A stretch of DNA of 43,709 bases, taken from positions 1 to 43,709 of the forward strand of contig JAJZDL010000002.1 of the NCBI GenBank assembly GCA_021851465.1, given 5' to 3'. Made by a program: the position numbers and the translations under genes. Origin of the DNA: Acidobacteriota bacterium. Its GTDB lineage: Bacteria; Acidobacteriota; Terriglobia; Terriglobales; Acidobacteriaceae. Positions 32,250-41,126 of this stretch are shown in pieces. The stretch's first letter is position 1. The number at the start of each line of letters is the position of its first letter. Below the pieces are notes generated by a model, which was not told the DNA's origin, searched no databases, and was given only the letters and a program-made list of their open reading frames with translations.

Positions 32250-33380
32250 TTGCGAGAGAAGCGACAGTTCGAGGTCTTTGAAAGCCGCCAGATGGAGCAC
32301 CTGCGCGTCTTCCACGAGGTCGCGCGCGCCCTCACCCAGACCCTCGAACTGGAAGATATCCTGCTCACCATCATGCAGAAGATGGCCCAGTTCTTCGGCC
32401 CGGAACGCTGGTCCATGCTCATGGTGGACGACGAGGCCCAAAGCCTCTACTATGCCATCGCAGTCGGCGAGGACTCCGAGAGCCTGAAGGGCCTGCGCGT
32501 GCCCATGGGCGAGGGCGTCGCCGGATGGGTCGCCTCCACCGGAAAATCCCTCGTCGTCCCCGACGTCGCGCTCGACCCCCAGTGGAGCGCCTTCGCGCGC
32601 GCCCATCCAGAGCTCAGAATCCACTCCATCGCCTGCGTCCCCGTCCGCTCCGGCGACAACACGCTCGGCGTCATCCAACTGTTCAACAGCAAGCTCGATC
32701 TGCTCAGCGAGTACTCCGTCTCCTTCCTGCGGATCCTCTGCGACTACGCCGCCATCGCCATCCAGAACGCGCGCTCCGTCCAGCGCATCCACGAACTCAC
32801 CATCACCGACGACTGCACCGGCCTCTTCAACGCGCGCCACCTCTACACCCTGCTGGACGAGCAGATCGCGCTCGCGCAGGCAGACCGCAAGCGACGCTTC
32901 AGCCTGCTCTTCGTCGATCTCGACCACTTCAAACAGGTCAACGACACCCACGGCCACCTGATCGGCAGCCGCCTGCTGGCCGAGGTCGGCAGCCTGATGC
33001 GGCGCTCCCTCGGCCCCGCAAACGCCTGCTTCCGCTACGGCGGAGACGAGTTCGTCGCCCTCCTGCCCGGCCTGGATAAACAGGCCGCCCTCGACGCCAC
33101 CATGCGCCTCTGGGAGGGCCTCCGCAAGAACCGATTCCTTACCGGCCAGGGCCTCTCCCTCGCCCTCGCCGGCAGCTTCGGCCTGGCCACCTTCCCCGAG
33201 GACGGCGACAGCGTTGCCGCCATCATCCGAGCCGCCGACACCATGATGTACGACGCCAAGGCCACACGCGACAACGTCGCCGTCGCCGGCCTCGGCCTGG
33301 TCGCCGGCGCCAGGCCGGCCGACCGCGCAGGAAAGTCCGCAACCATGGCCGCCAGCGACCTCGATGCCAGACGCAGCTAA
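32250..33380 (+). CDS. GAF-GGDEF diguanylate cyclase
   Basis: GAF-like GLRVPMGEGVAGWVASTGKSLVVPDV; RYGGDEFVALLPG active-site motif; TTG 32250 or ATG 32292 start. Confidence 0.9.
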   Translation: MREKRQFEVFESRQMEHLRVFHEVARALTQTLELEDILLTIMQKMAQFFGPERWSMLMVDDEAQSLYYAIAVGEDSESLKGLRVPMGEGVAGWVASTGKSLVVPDVALDPQWSAFARAHPELRIHSIACVPVRSGDNTLGVIQLFNSKLDLLSEYSVSFLRILCDYAAIAIQNARSVQRIHELTITDDCTGLFNARHLYTLLDEQIALAQADRKRRFSLLFVDLDHFKQVNDTHGHLIGSRLLAEVGSLMRRSLGPANACFRYGGDEFVALLPGLDKQAALDATMRLWEGLRKNRFLTGQGLSLALAGSFGLATFPEDGDSVAAIIRAADTMMYDAKATRDNVAVAGLGLVAGARPADRAGKSATMAASDLDARRS

Positions 33381-33381
33381 C

Positions 33382-33488
33382 GCATTTTCACCATTGGTGT
33401 AGAGGTAAATGAATTGTCATTCTGAGCGCAGCGAAGAATCCCCGCATCTCGTTCGACCCGCAACACTCTACACCATCGGTGAAAACGC
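33382..33488. repeat. 107-bp TIR element (MITE-like)
   Basis: GCATTTTCACCATTGGTGTAGAG ... CTCTACACCATCGGTGAAAACGC inverted repeats (20/23), with the GAATTGTCATTCTGAGCGCAGCGAAGAATCCCCG core inside. Confidence 0.75.
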
Positions 33489-33569
33489 CCTGGTGTCCTG
33501 AGTCTAAAGTTCTTTTACAAAAGCGGGCGACGGAGTCGAGTGTCCTGAGTCATTGCTTCGCAGCACAAA

Positions 33570-33647
33570 ACCAAGGGCCACCGGCAAAAGCCAACGGCAA
33601 GGGCCACCGGCAAGGGCCAAAGGTAAGAGCAAACGGCAAGGGCCAAA
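33570..33647. repeat. 13-bp tandem repeat, six units
   Basis: accaagggccacc ggcaaaagccaac ggcaagggccacc ggcaagggccaaa ggtaagagcaaac ggcaagggccaaa. Confidence 0.85.
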
Positions 33648-33714
33648 GGCCCGCTATATACCAGCCTGGGGCGCAGCCCCAGGGTACATTGCACCACAAA
33701 GCAGAGGGCTGAAG

Positions 33715-35086
33715 TGTGTGCGTGAGAACGCTTCGGGCTTAGCGATGTATGTTGTCGGATCGGTACCTGTTTGCCGATGTGAGGCAGTTTCGTGGGGCCC
33801 GCTGCCATGGGGTTGTGGGTGTGCAAGGTTTTAGCTTCCTACCGCGGTATGGAGTCGTGTGAGGTTGTAGGCCATGGCCGCGAGAGTCCATTCGTTGGCC
33901 ACGTTTTCCAGGCCCCGTGTACGGAACTGGCGCATGCCACGTTGCTGTTTCAGGACTCCGAAGACCGGTTCGACGATGGCTTTTCGTCGTCCGTATATGA
34001 GCCTGCCTTCTTCGGTCTTCAGCTTACGCCGCATCCGTTTGTGGGCCGGGGCGCAGGCTTTTTGGCGACACCGCACCCCCAGGTTCAGGCTGCGCGCAAG
34101 GTTCGAGTCCGGCACATAGGCGTCCAGTTGTTGGGCTTCCATCTGTTCCAGGTTCACGATTGAGAAGAACCCGCTGTCGGCCAGGGTCTGCCCCGGCGGT
34201 TGTCCGCAGCGTTGGCGCACCTGCTCGAGGATCGGCAGCAGCGACGCGTTGTCAGCCGCGTTCTGGGGCACCCGCTGGGCCACGATCAGGTGGTCGTCCG
34301 AGACGGCGATCTCGGCCGTATAGCCCAGCTCGAAGCCGCTGCGGGTGCGCAGGAAGCGCGCGTCCGGATCGCTCTGCGAGAGCTTCTTCAACCCGCTCTT
34401 GCGCAGCTTCTCCAGCCGCCGCGGAAGCTCGGCCAGCTTGTTCTCCAGGTGCTCGATGGCCACCTCCAGACCGCCTGCGTCGGCATCGTCGGCCTCGGCC
34501 GTCTTCTGCCAGCGACGCACCTGAAGGCGCAGGCCGGCACGCAGGTCGCGCAGATGCTGCTCGGTGTCCAGCTTGTCGCGGCTGGCCGAGGCCTTGACCC
34601 GGGTCGAGTCGATGGCCACCTTGCCCAGCTTGCCCATGCCCAGACTGCGGGCCATCTCCAGGACCTGCGTAAAGCAGTCGTTCAACGCCCGCGCATGACG
34701 CCGACGGAACGCACTCAACGCCCAGTTGTCCACCCGAGCCCCCGCCGCAAGATAGCGCAGCGGAAGGTCTTCCACCAGACGCCGCTCCAACTGCCGGGCG
34801 CTGGTGATCCCGGTCGCATACGCGTACAGCCACACGCTCAGCATCAACTCTGGAGCATAGAGCGCTCCGCCCTCGGCAGCATACGACTGCTCAAATACGC
34901 CCAGATCAAGCCGCTCCACCACGCGGCGAAGGAAAAAGCACAGGTGATCACCGCTCAACTCATCCTGCACAGTCGGAGGTAACAAATAACTCTGCTCGGG
35001 ACTGTAGCTCTTGAATCGCGACATAAACTCTTGTCGCTTAATCTAACAGTGGAAATCAAGAGCCTTGATGAGTTCTCACGCACACA
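33715..35086 (-). mobile_element. IS element, IS1182-like, 1372 bp
   Basis: Perfect 15-bp terminal IRs TGTGTGCGTGAGAAC / GTTCTCACGCACACA flanked by CTGAAG direct repeats (33709-33714, 35087-35092). Confidence 0.9.
33831..35024 (-). CDS. IS1182-family-like DDE transposase
   Basis: SPEQSYLLPPTVQDELSGDHLCFFLRRVVERLDL; PELMLSVWLYAYATGITSARQLERR; IDSTRVKASAS; RRKAIVEPVFGVLKQQRGMRQFRTRG. Confidence 0.9.
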   Translation of the reverse strand: MSRFKSYSPEQSYLLPPTVQDELSGDHLCFFLRRVVERLDLGVFEQSYAAEGGALYAPELMLSVWLYAYATGITSARQLERRLVEDLPLRYLAAGARVDNWALSAFRRRHARALNDCFTQVLEMARSLGMGKLGKVAIDSTRVKASASRDKLDTEQHLRDLRAGLRLQVRRWQKTAEADDADAGGLEVAIEHLENKLAELPRRLEKLRKSGLKKLSQSDPDARFLRTRSGFELGYTAEIAVSDDHLIVAQRVPQNAADNASLLPILEQVRQRCGQPPGQTLADSGFFSIVNLEQMEAQQLDAYVPDSNLARSLNLGVRCRQKACAPAHKRMRRKLKTEEGRLIYGRRKAIVEPVFGVLKQQRGMRQFRTRGLENVANEWTLAAMAYNLTRLHTAVGS

Positions 35087-35143
35087 CTGAAGGCCCGGCC
35101 TATTCTTAGCCAAACTTCAGACTCAGGACATTAGAATGAAGCC

Positions 35144-35554
35144 ATGAAGATCCTCAGCGCTGTCATGCATGGATGTCGTCGCGGGCCGGAGGCCTGGTTC
35201 ACCGGCACGGTGTGGATCGACGAGGTGGCGACTGCGGGCGCGCCTGCACGATTCAAGGCGAACCGCGTCTCGTTCGAGCCGGGCGCGCGCACCGCCTGGC
35301 ACACGCACCCCATGGGCCAGGCGTTGCAGGTGCTCAGCGGCGTGGGCCTGGTGCAGTTGAAGGGCGAGGCGGCGCAGACCATCCGCCCCGGCGACTCGGT
35401 CTGGATCGAGGCCGGCGAGCTGCACTGGCACGGCGCCGCTTCGGCACACACCATGGTCCACCTGGCCATCCAGGAGGCCGATGCCAATGGCGTCGAAGTG
35501 GCATGGTTCGAACACGTCGGCGACGCGGAGTACGCCGCTGCGGCACATTCGTAA
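35144..35554 (+). CDS. cupin-domain protein
   Basis: FEPGARTAWHTHPMGQALQVLSGVGLVQLKG...RPGDSVWIEAGELHWHGA cupin motifs. Confidence 0.88.
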   Translation: MKILSAVMHGCRRGPEAWFTGTVWIDEVATAGAPARFKANRVSFEPGARTAWHTHPMGQALQVLSGVGLVQLKGEAAQTIRPGDSVWIEAGELHWHGAASAHTMVHLAIQEADANGVEVAWFEHVGDAEYAAAAHS

Positions 35555-35606
35555 AACGCATCGCACCCGCAATCCGCATCGCACCCGCAAATATAAATGC
35601 GTATAG

Positions 35607-35912
35607 CGTAGCGTTCCGGCATACGATGGTTCCGCGATCGAAAGCTTCCGCCACAAGGGCATCCAGAGGTTCTTTGAGACGGGATCGAAGTCCGGCATCC
35701 AGCCGAAACACGCGAAGAGGCTGAGGACACAGCTGACTGCACTTGATTTGGCAAAGGCACCGCAGAAGATGAACATCGCCGGTTGGAAATGGCATCCCCT
35801 GACGGGCGAACTGGAGGGGCATTGGGCGATAAGCGTCAACGGCAACTGGCGTTTGACGTTTGGGTTCAAAGGCGAGGATGCAGTGCTGGTCGACTATCAG
35901 GATTACCACTGA
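35607..35912 (+). pseudogene. higB: HigB/RelE-type toxin lacking a canonical start
   Basis: Frame reads IESFRHKGIQRFFETGSKSGIQPKHAKRLRTQLTALDLAKAPQKMNIAGWKWHPLTGELEGHWAISVNGNWRLTFGFKGEDAVLVDYQDYH*; no in-frame ATG/GTG/TTG before the domain after TAG 35604. Confidence 0.7.
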
Positions 35913-35924
35913 GGGGGAAATGTT

Positions 35925-36236
35925 ATGAGGATGTATAACCCGGCGCATCCGGGCGAATTGATCGCAGACATTTTGGAGAATGGCGGGCTGCCGGTAGGAA
36001 ACTCGGTGACGGCTCTGGCAAAGCACCTGGGCGTGACGCGCGCGGCGCTCTCGCGAGTGGTGAACGGAAAGGCTGCGGTGTCGGCGGAGATGGCGCTGAA
36101 GTTGGAGCAGGCGCTGGGAGTGGATGCCGAGATGTGGCTGCGGATGCAGATTAAGCGAGACCTATGGGTAGCTTCGCGCAAGAAGCGAAAAAAGCTGCGG
36201 CGGCTGACGGCTCCTGAATGCCGGAAGGCAGCGTAG
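35925..36236 (+). CDS. higA: HigA-family antitoxin
   Basis: HPGELIADILENGGLPVGNSVTALAKHLGVTRAALSRVVNGKAAVSAEMALKLEQALGVDAEMWLRMQ (HTH). Confidence 0.92.
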   Translation: MRMYNPAHPGELIADILENGGLPVGNSVTALAKHLGVTRAALSRVVNGKAAVSAEMALKLEQALGVDAEMWLRMQIKRDLWVASRKKRKKLRRLTAPECRKAA

Positions 36237-36285
36237 ACGTATAGGTTCTGCCGTCCCCCGGAGGGCCAGGCCATGCAACGATAGT

Positions 36286-37650
36286 TCAGCCTATTTTTGT
36301 TCCCAGTTCTGCGCGGATGGCATCGGCGATGGTGTTGGCGTGCAGATGCATCAGCGCCTCGGATTCGGCCTCGATCATGACACGCGCCAGCGCCTCCGTG
36401 CCGGAGTAGCGGATGACCACGCGCCCGGAATCTGCCAGCCCGGCCTCGGCTGCGGCGATGGCGGCGGCGACCGTGGGAATCTGGTCGAGTGGCCGCTTCT
36501 CGCGCACGCGCACGTTGACGATGACCTGCGGAAATGTCTTAAGGTCGGCGGTGAGTTCCGCCAGCGTCTGCCCGCTGCGATGCACGATGTCGAGCAGCAG
36601 CAGCGCGGTCAGCAGGCCGTCGCCCGTGGTGCTGCGGCCGCTGAAGATAATGTGGCCGGACTGTTCGCCGCCCAGCGCCGCGCCGGCGCCGCGCATCTCT
36701 TCGAGCACATACTTGTCGCCGACCGGCGCGCGCAGCATCCCGATGCCGGAGCGCTTCAACGCCGCTTCCAGTCCCATGTTGGACATCGTCGTCGCAACGA
36801 CAATGTTGTTGGCCAGCATTCCCCGCGCGGCCAAGTCGCGCGCGGCCAGCAGCAGCACCGCGTCGCCATTCACCACCTTGCCATGCTCATCCGCAAAGAG
36901 CGCGCGGTCGGCGTCGCCGTCGAAGGTGATTCCCATTGCCGCGTGCTGTGCAACCACCTCGGCGGCGACGATCTCTGGATGCAGCGCGCCGCAGCTCTCG
37001 TTGATGTTGCGCCCGTTGGCGCTGATGTGGGAGAGCACAACCTCGCCGCCGCCGTTTGCATTCAGCGCGGCGAAGACCTCCGGCGCAACGGCGCTTGCGG
37101 CCCCGTTGGCGCAGTCGATGACGATCCGGCGGCCGTCCAGCGAGAGCCCGGGGACGGCTTCCAGCAGGTAGCGAACGTACTCAGCGCGCCCGGATTCGTC
37201 GATGGGAAGACTGTTGTCCGTTGTCCGTTGCCCGTTGTCCGTGGGCGATTCCAGACGGCGGAAGATCTCGTCCTCGATGTCGAGTTCAATTGCGTCGGGC
37301 AGCTTGTAGCCGTCGCTGCCGAAGAGCTTGATGCCGTTGTCCCGCCAGGGATTGTGCGAGGCGGAGATGACGATGCCGGCGGCAAAACCGTGCGCGCGCG
37401 CGAGGTGCGCCACCGCCGGTGTGGGAACTATGCCCGCGCTCTCAACGGTTGCTCCGCCAGTGGTGAGGCCCCCGGTAAGCGCGGCGGCGATCCACGCGGA
37501 GGACTCGCGCGTGTCCTGCCCGATCAAGACGCGTGGCGAATCGCCCAGGTGGTGCGCCAGCGCAAGGCCGACGGCGTGAATGGTGGCAGGATCGAGCGGA
37601 GACTGGCCGGCGACGCCGCGAATGCCGTCCGTGCCAAAGAGTTTCTTCAT
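36286..37650 (-). CDS. glmM: phosphoglucosamine mutase
   Basis: MKKLFGTDGIRGVAGQSPLDP; GIVISASHNPWRDNGIKLFG; TFDGDADRALFAD; VIRYSGTEALARVMIEAES. Confidence 0.95.
   Translation of the reverse strand: MKKLFGTDGIRGVAGQSPLDPATIHAVGLALAHHLGDSPRVLIGQDTRESSAWIAAALTGGLTTGGATVESAGIVPTPAVAHLARAHGFAAGIVISASHNPWRDNGIKLFGSDGYKLPDAIELDIEDEIFRRLESPTDNGQRTTDNSLPIDESGRAEYVRYLLEAVPGLSLDGRRIVIDCANGAASAVAPEVFAALNANGGGEVVLSHISANGRNINESCGALHPEIVAAEVVAQHAAMGITFDGDADRALFADEHGKVVNGDAVLLLAARDLAARGMLANNIVVATTMSNMGLEAALKRSGIGMLRAPVGDKYVLEEMRGAGAALGGEQSGHIIFSGRSTTGDGLLTALLLLDIVHRSGQTLAELTADLKTFPQVIVNVRVREKRPLDQIPTVAAAIAAAEAGLADSGRVVIRYSGTEALARVMIEAESEALMHLHANTIADAIRAELGTKIG
37213..37240. repeat. 7-bp tandem repeat GTTGTCC x4 inside glmM
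   Basis: GTTGTCC GTTGTCC GTTGCCC GTTGTCC, encoding part of TDNGQRTTDNS. Confidence 0.85.
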
Positions 37651-37723
37651 ATAGATACAGGGTACGAGTTTCGAGGGGCGAGGGGCAAGGATCGCGTGCC
37701 TTCAAAAAGACGCGCAGGCCAAT

Positions 37724-38230
37724 CTATTCGCTCGCAATCGGGTCGCTGGCGATCTGCCGGTACTGAAAATACATGCGCAGCCTCCAGCGCAGGATCATGC
37801 CGAACGCGAGAACGAAGAAGAGCGCGGCAGTCTGCTTGACGTCCACGAACCTGTCGAGGTAGCCATGGGCGAGAATCCGAATGGCGGCCAGCGCGAGCAC
37901 AACCAGAAAAAATGCGTTGGAGCGCTGCATCATGACGACATCCCCATCGCGCACCAGGCGCGATGTGCGCAGCAAGGGATAGGCAAGCCCGACCGCGCCC
38001 AGCAGGAACGCCGCCACCGCCCACAGCAGCGGAATGCGAAAATCGCGCACCAGAAACATGCAGAACCCCGTCGCCATGCCCATCGGCGGAATGAGGATTT
38101 TTTTGACGGTAACGGCGGTGCGGCCCTCCTGCACGCGCCAGACAAGCACCGCAGACGCCCCCACGAGAGAGGCGAGGAGCGACACTTCGCGCAGAGGCAG
38201 TCGAGATAACAAGGGCAACTGTGGGAACAT
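37724..38230 (-). CDS. CcdC-like integral membrane protein
   Basis: WRVQEGRTAVTVKKILIPPMGMATGFCMFLV and several TM segments; resembles the CcdC family. Confidence 0.65.
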   Translation of the reverse strand: MFPQLPLLSRLPLREVSLLASLVGASAVLVWRVQEGRTAVTVKKILIPPMGMATGFCMFLVRDFRIPLLWAVAAFLLGAVGLAYPLLRTSRLVRDGDVVMMQRSNAFFLVVLALAAIRILAHGYLDRFVDVKQTAALFFVLAFGMILRWRLRMYFQYRQIASDPIASE

Positions 38231-38336
38231 GAGGTCTTTCGCGGGAGGCTGGGCCCAGTTCCCGTCTATGGTTTGAACTTCTCTCTATCCATTATGCCGA
38301 TTTGCGCCGCATGGCGCTGGCCCCGCGCCACGGCGT

Positions 38337-39902
38337 TCAAGCGCGGTCGATGGACCTGACCTCCGCAATCACGGAACCGACGGCCACGCGCGCGCGGAGG
38401 CGCTGGCCGGGGCGCGCTTCGGCTGCGTTGCGAAACAGTCTCTCTACTGCGGCCCCGCCATCTGTCCCGTCTTCGATCCTGTCTTCGAGATAGACCAGCG
38501 CGTACCCGCGGTTCAGCACGGCCAGCGGCGAGAGTGCCTGAAGCCGCGCGCCGGCGCGGTCGAGTCGCGCCGCGCGTGCTGCAATGCATGCAACCGAGAT
38601 GCGGCCCAGCGATTGGCGGACGGCTTCCAGGCGGCGCTGCGCAAACGCGATGCGTAACGATGGGTTCTGCCGCTCCAGGCGCGCAGTCAGCGACGCCAGT
38701 TGGCCGGCTCCGGCGTGCGCGCGGCGGCCGGCGGCCACAACGAGGCGTTGGCGCAGTTCGTCCAGGCGTTGACCGCGACGCCCGATGAGCGCGAGCACGC
38801 GGCCCTCCACCGCACCGATCGAGAGCGCGGTGAATCGCTGGCGTGCCAGCATAAGCTGGTAGAGAATGGCGCGGCGCACGCGGGCATCCAGCGCCGCGAC
38901 GCGCTCCTCGATGCGGTGTTGCGCGGCGGTGATGAGTTCGGCGGCGGCGGAGGGCGTGGGCGCGCGCAGGTCGGCGACGAAGTCCGCGATGGTGAAGTCC
39001 GTCTCGTGGCCGATGGCCGAAACGACCGGCAGCGCGGAGGCTGCTATGGCCCGCGCAAGCGCCTCGTCGTTGAACCCGGCAAGATCTTCCAGCGGGCCGC
39101 CGCCGCGCGCGATCAGAATGAGATCGACTCTGCCGGCGGGCCGCTTCGATTTATTTTGCCGACTGCGATTGAACCAATGGATGCCTGCCGCCACCGATGC
39201 CGCGCACTCGCTGCCCTGCACGGCGGCGGGGTAGACGATCAGGTTCAAGCGCGCATGGCGGCGGCGGACAACCTTGACGATATCGTGCAGCACCGCTCCG
39301 CCGGTCGAGGTGATGACGCCAACCGTGCGCGGAAAGGCAGGCAACGAACGCTTGCGGCCGGCATCGAAGAGGCCTTCGGCGAGCAGTCGCGCCTTAAGCT
39401 GCTCGTATGCAAGCTGCAAGGCCCCTCGACCGCGCGGTTCCAGCGTCTCGGCGATGAGCTGGAGCTGCCCGCGCGACTCGTAGACCGAGACCCGGCCGCG
39501 CACCACCACGGCAAGGCCGTCCTGCAAGCCGAAGCGCAGAAGCTGGGCCTGGCGGCGGAAGATCACAACCGGAAGCTGCGCCTCGCCGTCCTTCAGCGTG
39601 AAGTAGATGTGGCCGGAGGGCGCGGTGCGGCAGTTCGAGATCTCGCCTTCAACCCACAGGTCGGCGTAAGCGGTCTCGACGTGCTGGCGCAGGTCGTTGA
39701 CCAGATTGCGCACGCTCCACGGAGTCGATGCGCTGCCTGCGCGCTCGGCACCGCCCGTGGGCGCGGATGCATCGGCGGCTGGGCGCGGCCCTGCGGCGTC
39801 GGGCCTTCGTTGCGCCGCGCGCGCGCGCCTCGGAGCGGTCGGTTCGAGCCACAGCCCGGCCAGGGTCCCCTGTCGTCCATCGCCCTCAGTGCGCTTCGCC
39901 AT
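38337..39902 (-). CDS. xseA: exodeoxyribonuclease VII large subunit
   Basis: DLWVEGEISNCRTAPSGHIYFTLKD; GVITSTGGAVLHDI; IARGGGPLEDLAGFNDEALARAI; SAIGHETDFTIADFVADLRAPTPSAAAEL. Confidence 0.95.
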   Translation of the reverse strand: MAKRTEGDGRQGTLAGLWLEPTAPRRARAAQRRPDAAGPRPAADASAPTGGAERAGSASTPWSVRNLVNDLRQHVETAYADLWVEGEISNCRTAPSGHIYFTLKDGEAQLPVVIFRRQAQLLRFGLQDGLAVVVRGRVSVYESRGQLQLIAETLEPRGRGALQLAYEQLKARLLAEGLFDAGRKRSLPAFPRTVGVITSTGGAVLHDIVKVVRRRHARLNLIVYPAAVQGSECAASVAAGIHWFNRSRQNKSKRPAGRVDLILIARGGGPLEDLAGFNDEALARAIAASALPVVSAIGHETDFTIADFVADLRAPTPSAAAELITAAQHRIEERVAALDARVRRAILYQLMLARQRFTALSIGAVEGRVLALIGRRGQRLDELRQRLVVAAGRRAHAGAGQLASLTARLERQNPSLRIAFAQRRLEAVRQSLGRISVACIAARAARLDRAGARLQALSPLAVLNRGYALVYLEDRIEDGTDGGAAVERLFRNAAEARPGQRLRARVAVGSVIAEVRSIDRA

Positions 39903-39928
39903 ACCGCACGAGTCTAGCATCGCAGCGC

Positions 39929-40579
39929 TCAGCGGTAGAGGCGGTGCGCTTCGATGTAGGCGGAGACGGCGGGGGAGAGCAGTCCGGTGCAGGGCTCACC
40001 GTCGCGCAGGCGGCGGCGCAGTTCCGTGGCGGAGACCGCCTCATGCACAGTGGTCAGCAGGTGTACGCGAGCGCGTTGCGCGCCAGTGAGCGCCAGCGGC
40101 GCAAGCCGGTCGTCCGTAAGGGGAAACTCGGGACGGCTGGCCACGATCCACTCGGCGAGCTCCAGCAGGCGATCGGACGAGCGCCAGCGGCGCAGATCCA
40201 GGAAGCTGTCGGCCCCGGCGAGCGTGAAGATCTGCGCGCTGGGAAGTTCGACCGCAAGCGCCGCAAGGGCGTCAACAGTGTAGTTTGCGCTGCCGTCGGC
40301 GCGAGGAGCATCCAAAGTGGAGACGGAGAAGCGAGCGGCGGGGCGTCCTTGCTCGCCGCTCGGCGTCGCGTCTTCGCTGCCCGGCGAGTCGAGGGCGAGC
40401 GCCGCCATGGCGACCCGGTCGGCGTAGCTCGCAATGGCTGCGCCGCGTTTCAGCGGCTGGTTGCCGACCGGAGCGAACAAGACGCGGTCGAGCGCAAAGG
40501 CCTCTGCTGCGGCGGTTGCCAGACGCAGATGGCCGCGATGAATGGGATCGAATGTTCCGCCGAAGAAGGCTACCCGCAT
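39929..40579 (-). CDS. nadD: nicotinate-nucleotide adenylyltransferase
   Basis: MRVAFFGGTFDPIHRGHLRLA; SATELRRRLRDGEP. Start could be 40588. Confidence 0.9.
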   Translation of the reverse strand: MRVAFFGGTFDPIHRGHLRLATAAAEAFALDRVLFAPVGNQPLKRGAAIASYADRVAMAALALDSPGSEDATPSGEQGRPAARFSVSTLDAPRADGSANYTVDALAALAVELPSAQIFTLAGADSFLDLRRWRSSDRLLELAEWIVASRPEFPLTDDRLAPLALTGAQRARVHLLTTVHEAVSATELRRRLRDGEPCTGLLSPAVSAYIEAHRLYR

Positions 40580-40591
40580 CCTCTCCATCTT

Positions 40592-40740
40592 AGAACCTGT
40601 CCAGAAACAGTGCTTTTCAACGAAGCTTTACGAATTGTCATTCTGACCCTGAGCTTGTCGAAGGGGAAGAATCCCCGTATTTCGTCGTTGCTTGTTTCCT
40701 CGTTGAGCGCCGGTTCTGTACGTTTTGGACAGCTTCTTAA
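40592..40740 (+). repeat. ~145-bp interspersed element, copy 3
   Basis: CTGTCCAGAAACAGTG...GTACGTTTTGGACAG; same body as copy 1. Confidence 0.78.
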
Positions 40741-40763
40741 CCGAACTTCAGACTCAGGACACT
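40739..40763. repeat. solo end of the AGTGTCCTGAGTC element
   Basis: AACCGAACTTCAGACTCAGGACACT matches the reverse complement of 4277-4301. Confidence 0.7.
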
Positions 40764-41126
40764 TGCATCAGTTTGCACCGAATCGCCGCTGGAGAGCCAA
40801 AGAGACCCAAATCATGCCAATAAATACAATAGAATCTAATATTTAGCCGCAAGTCCAATGGAATCTAATTTTTGCGGACACATACCACCCGCAATCGCAT
40901 GAATCGAATCAACTTACGCCCAAATACCCCCCAGGGGGGGGTACCACCAGGGGCAACCAACCAGTTAACCCACAAACGCCAAATGTCCGCTCAGGAAAGC
41001 CATATCGATTCACGCAATGGGCGTTTGCGTAGCGGCTGGATTCAGCGGAAACAGAGCCACCCGCTACAGCATCCGTTACAGTGCATTTCGAGGGGGGTGC
41101 GCAAACGCGCTCAGTGATTGAATCGT

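Larger units (their letters stand above)
33492..35131. repeat. AGTGTCCTGAGTC-family element, second copy, interrupted by an IS
   Basis: 33492-33714 and 35087-35131 together reconstitute the reverse complement of 4277-4487 with an expanded 13-bp array. Confidence 0.8.

Noticed and set aside
33570-33647. CRISPR array
   Set aside because: 13-bp contiguous tandem units without spacers and no cas genes in the window; a VNTR, not CRISPR.
33515-33834. Short ORFs (77-103 aa) within the repeat region
   Set aside because: They read through the 13-bp tandem array and give repetitive peptides; no start-site context.
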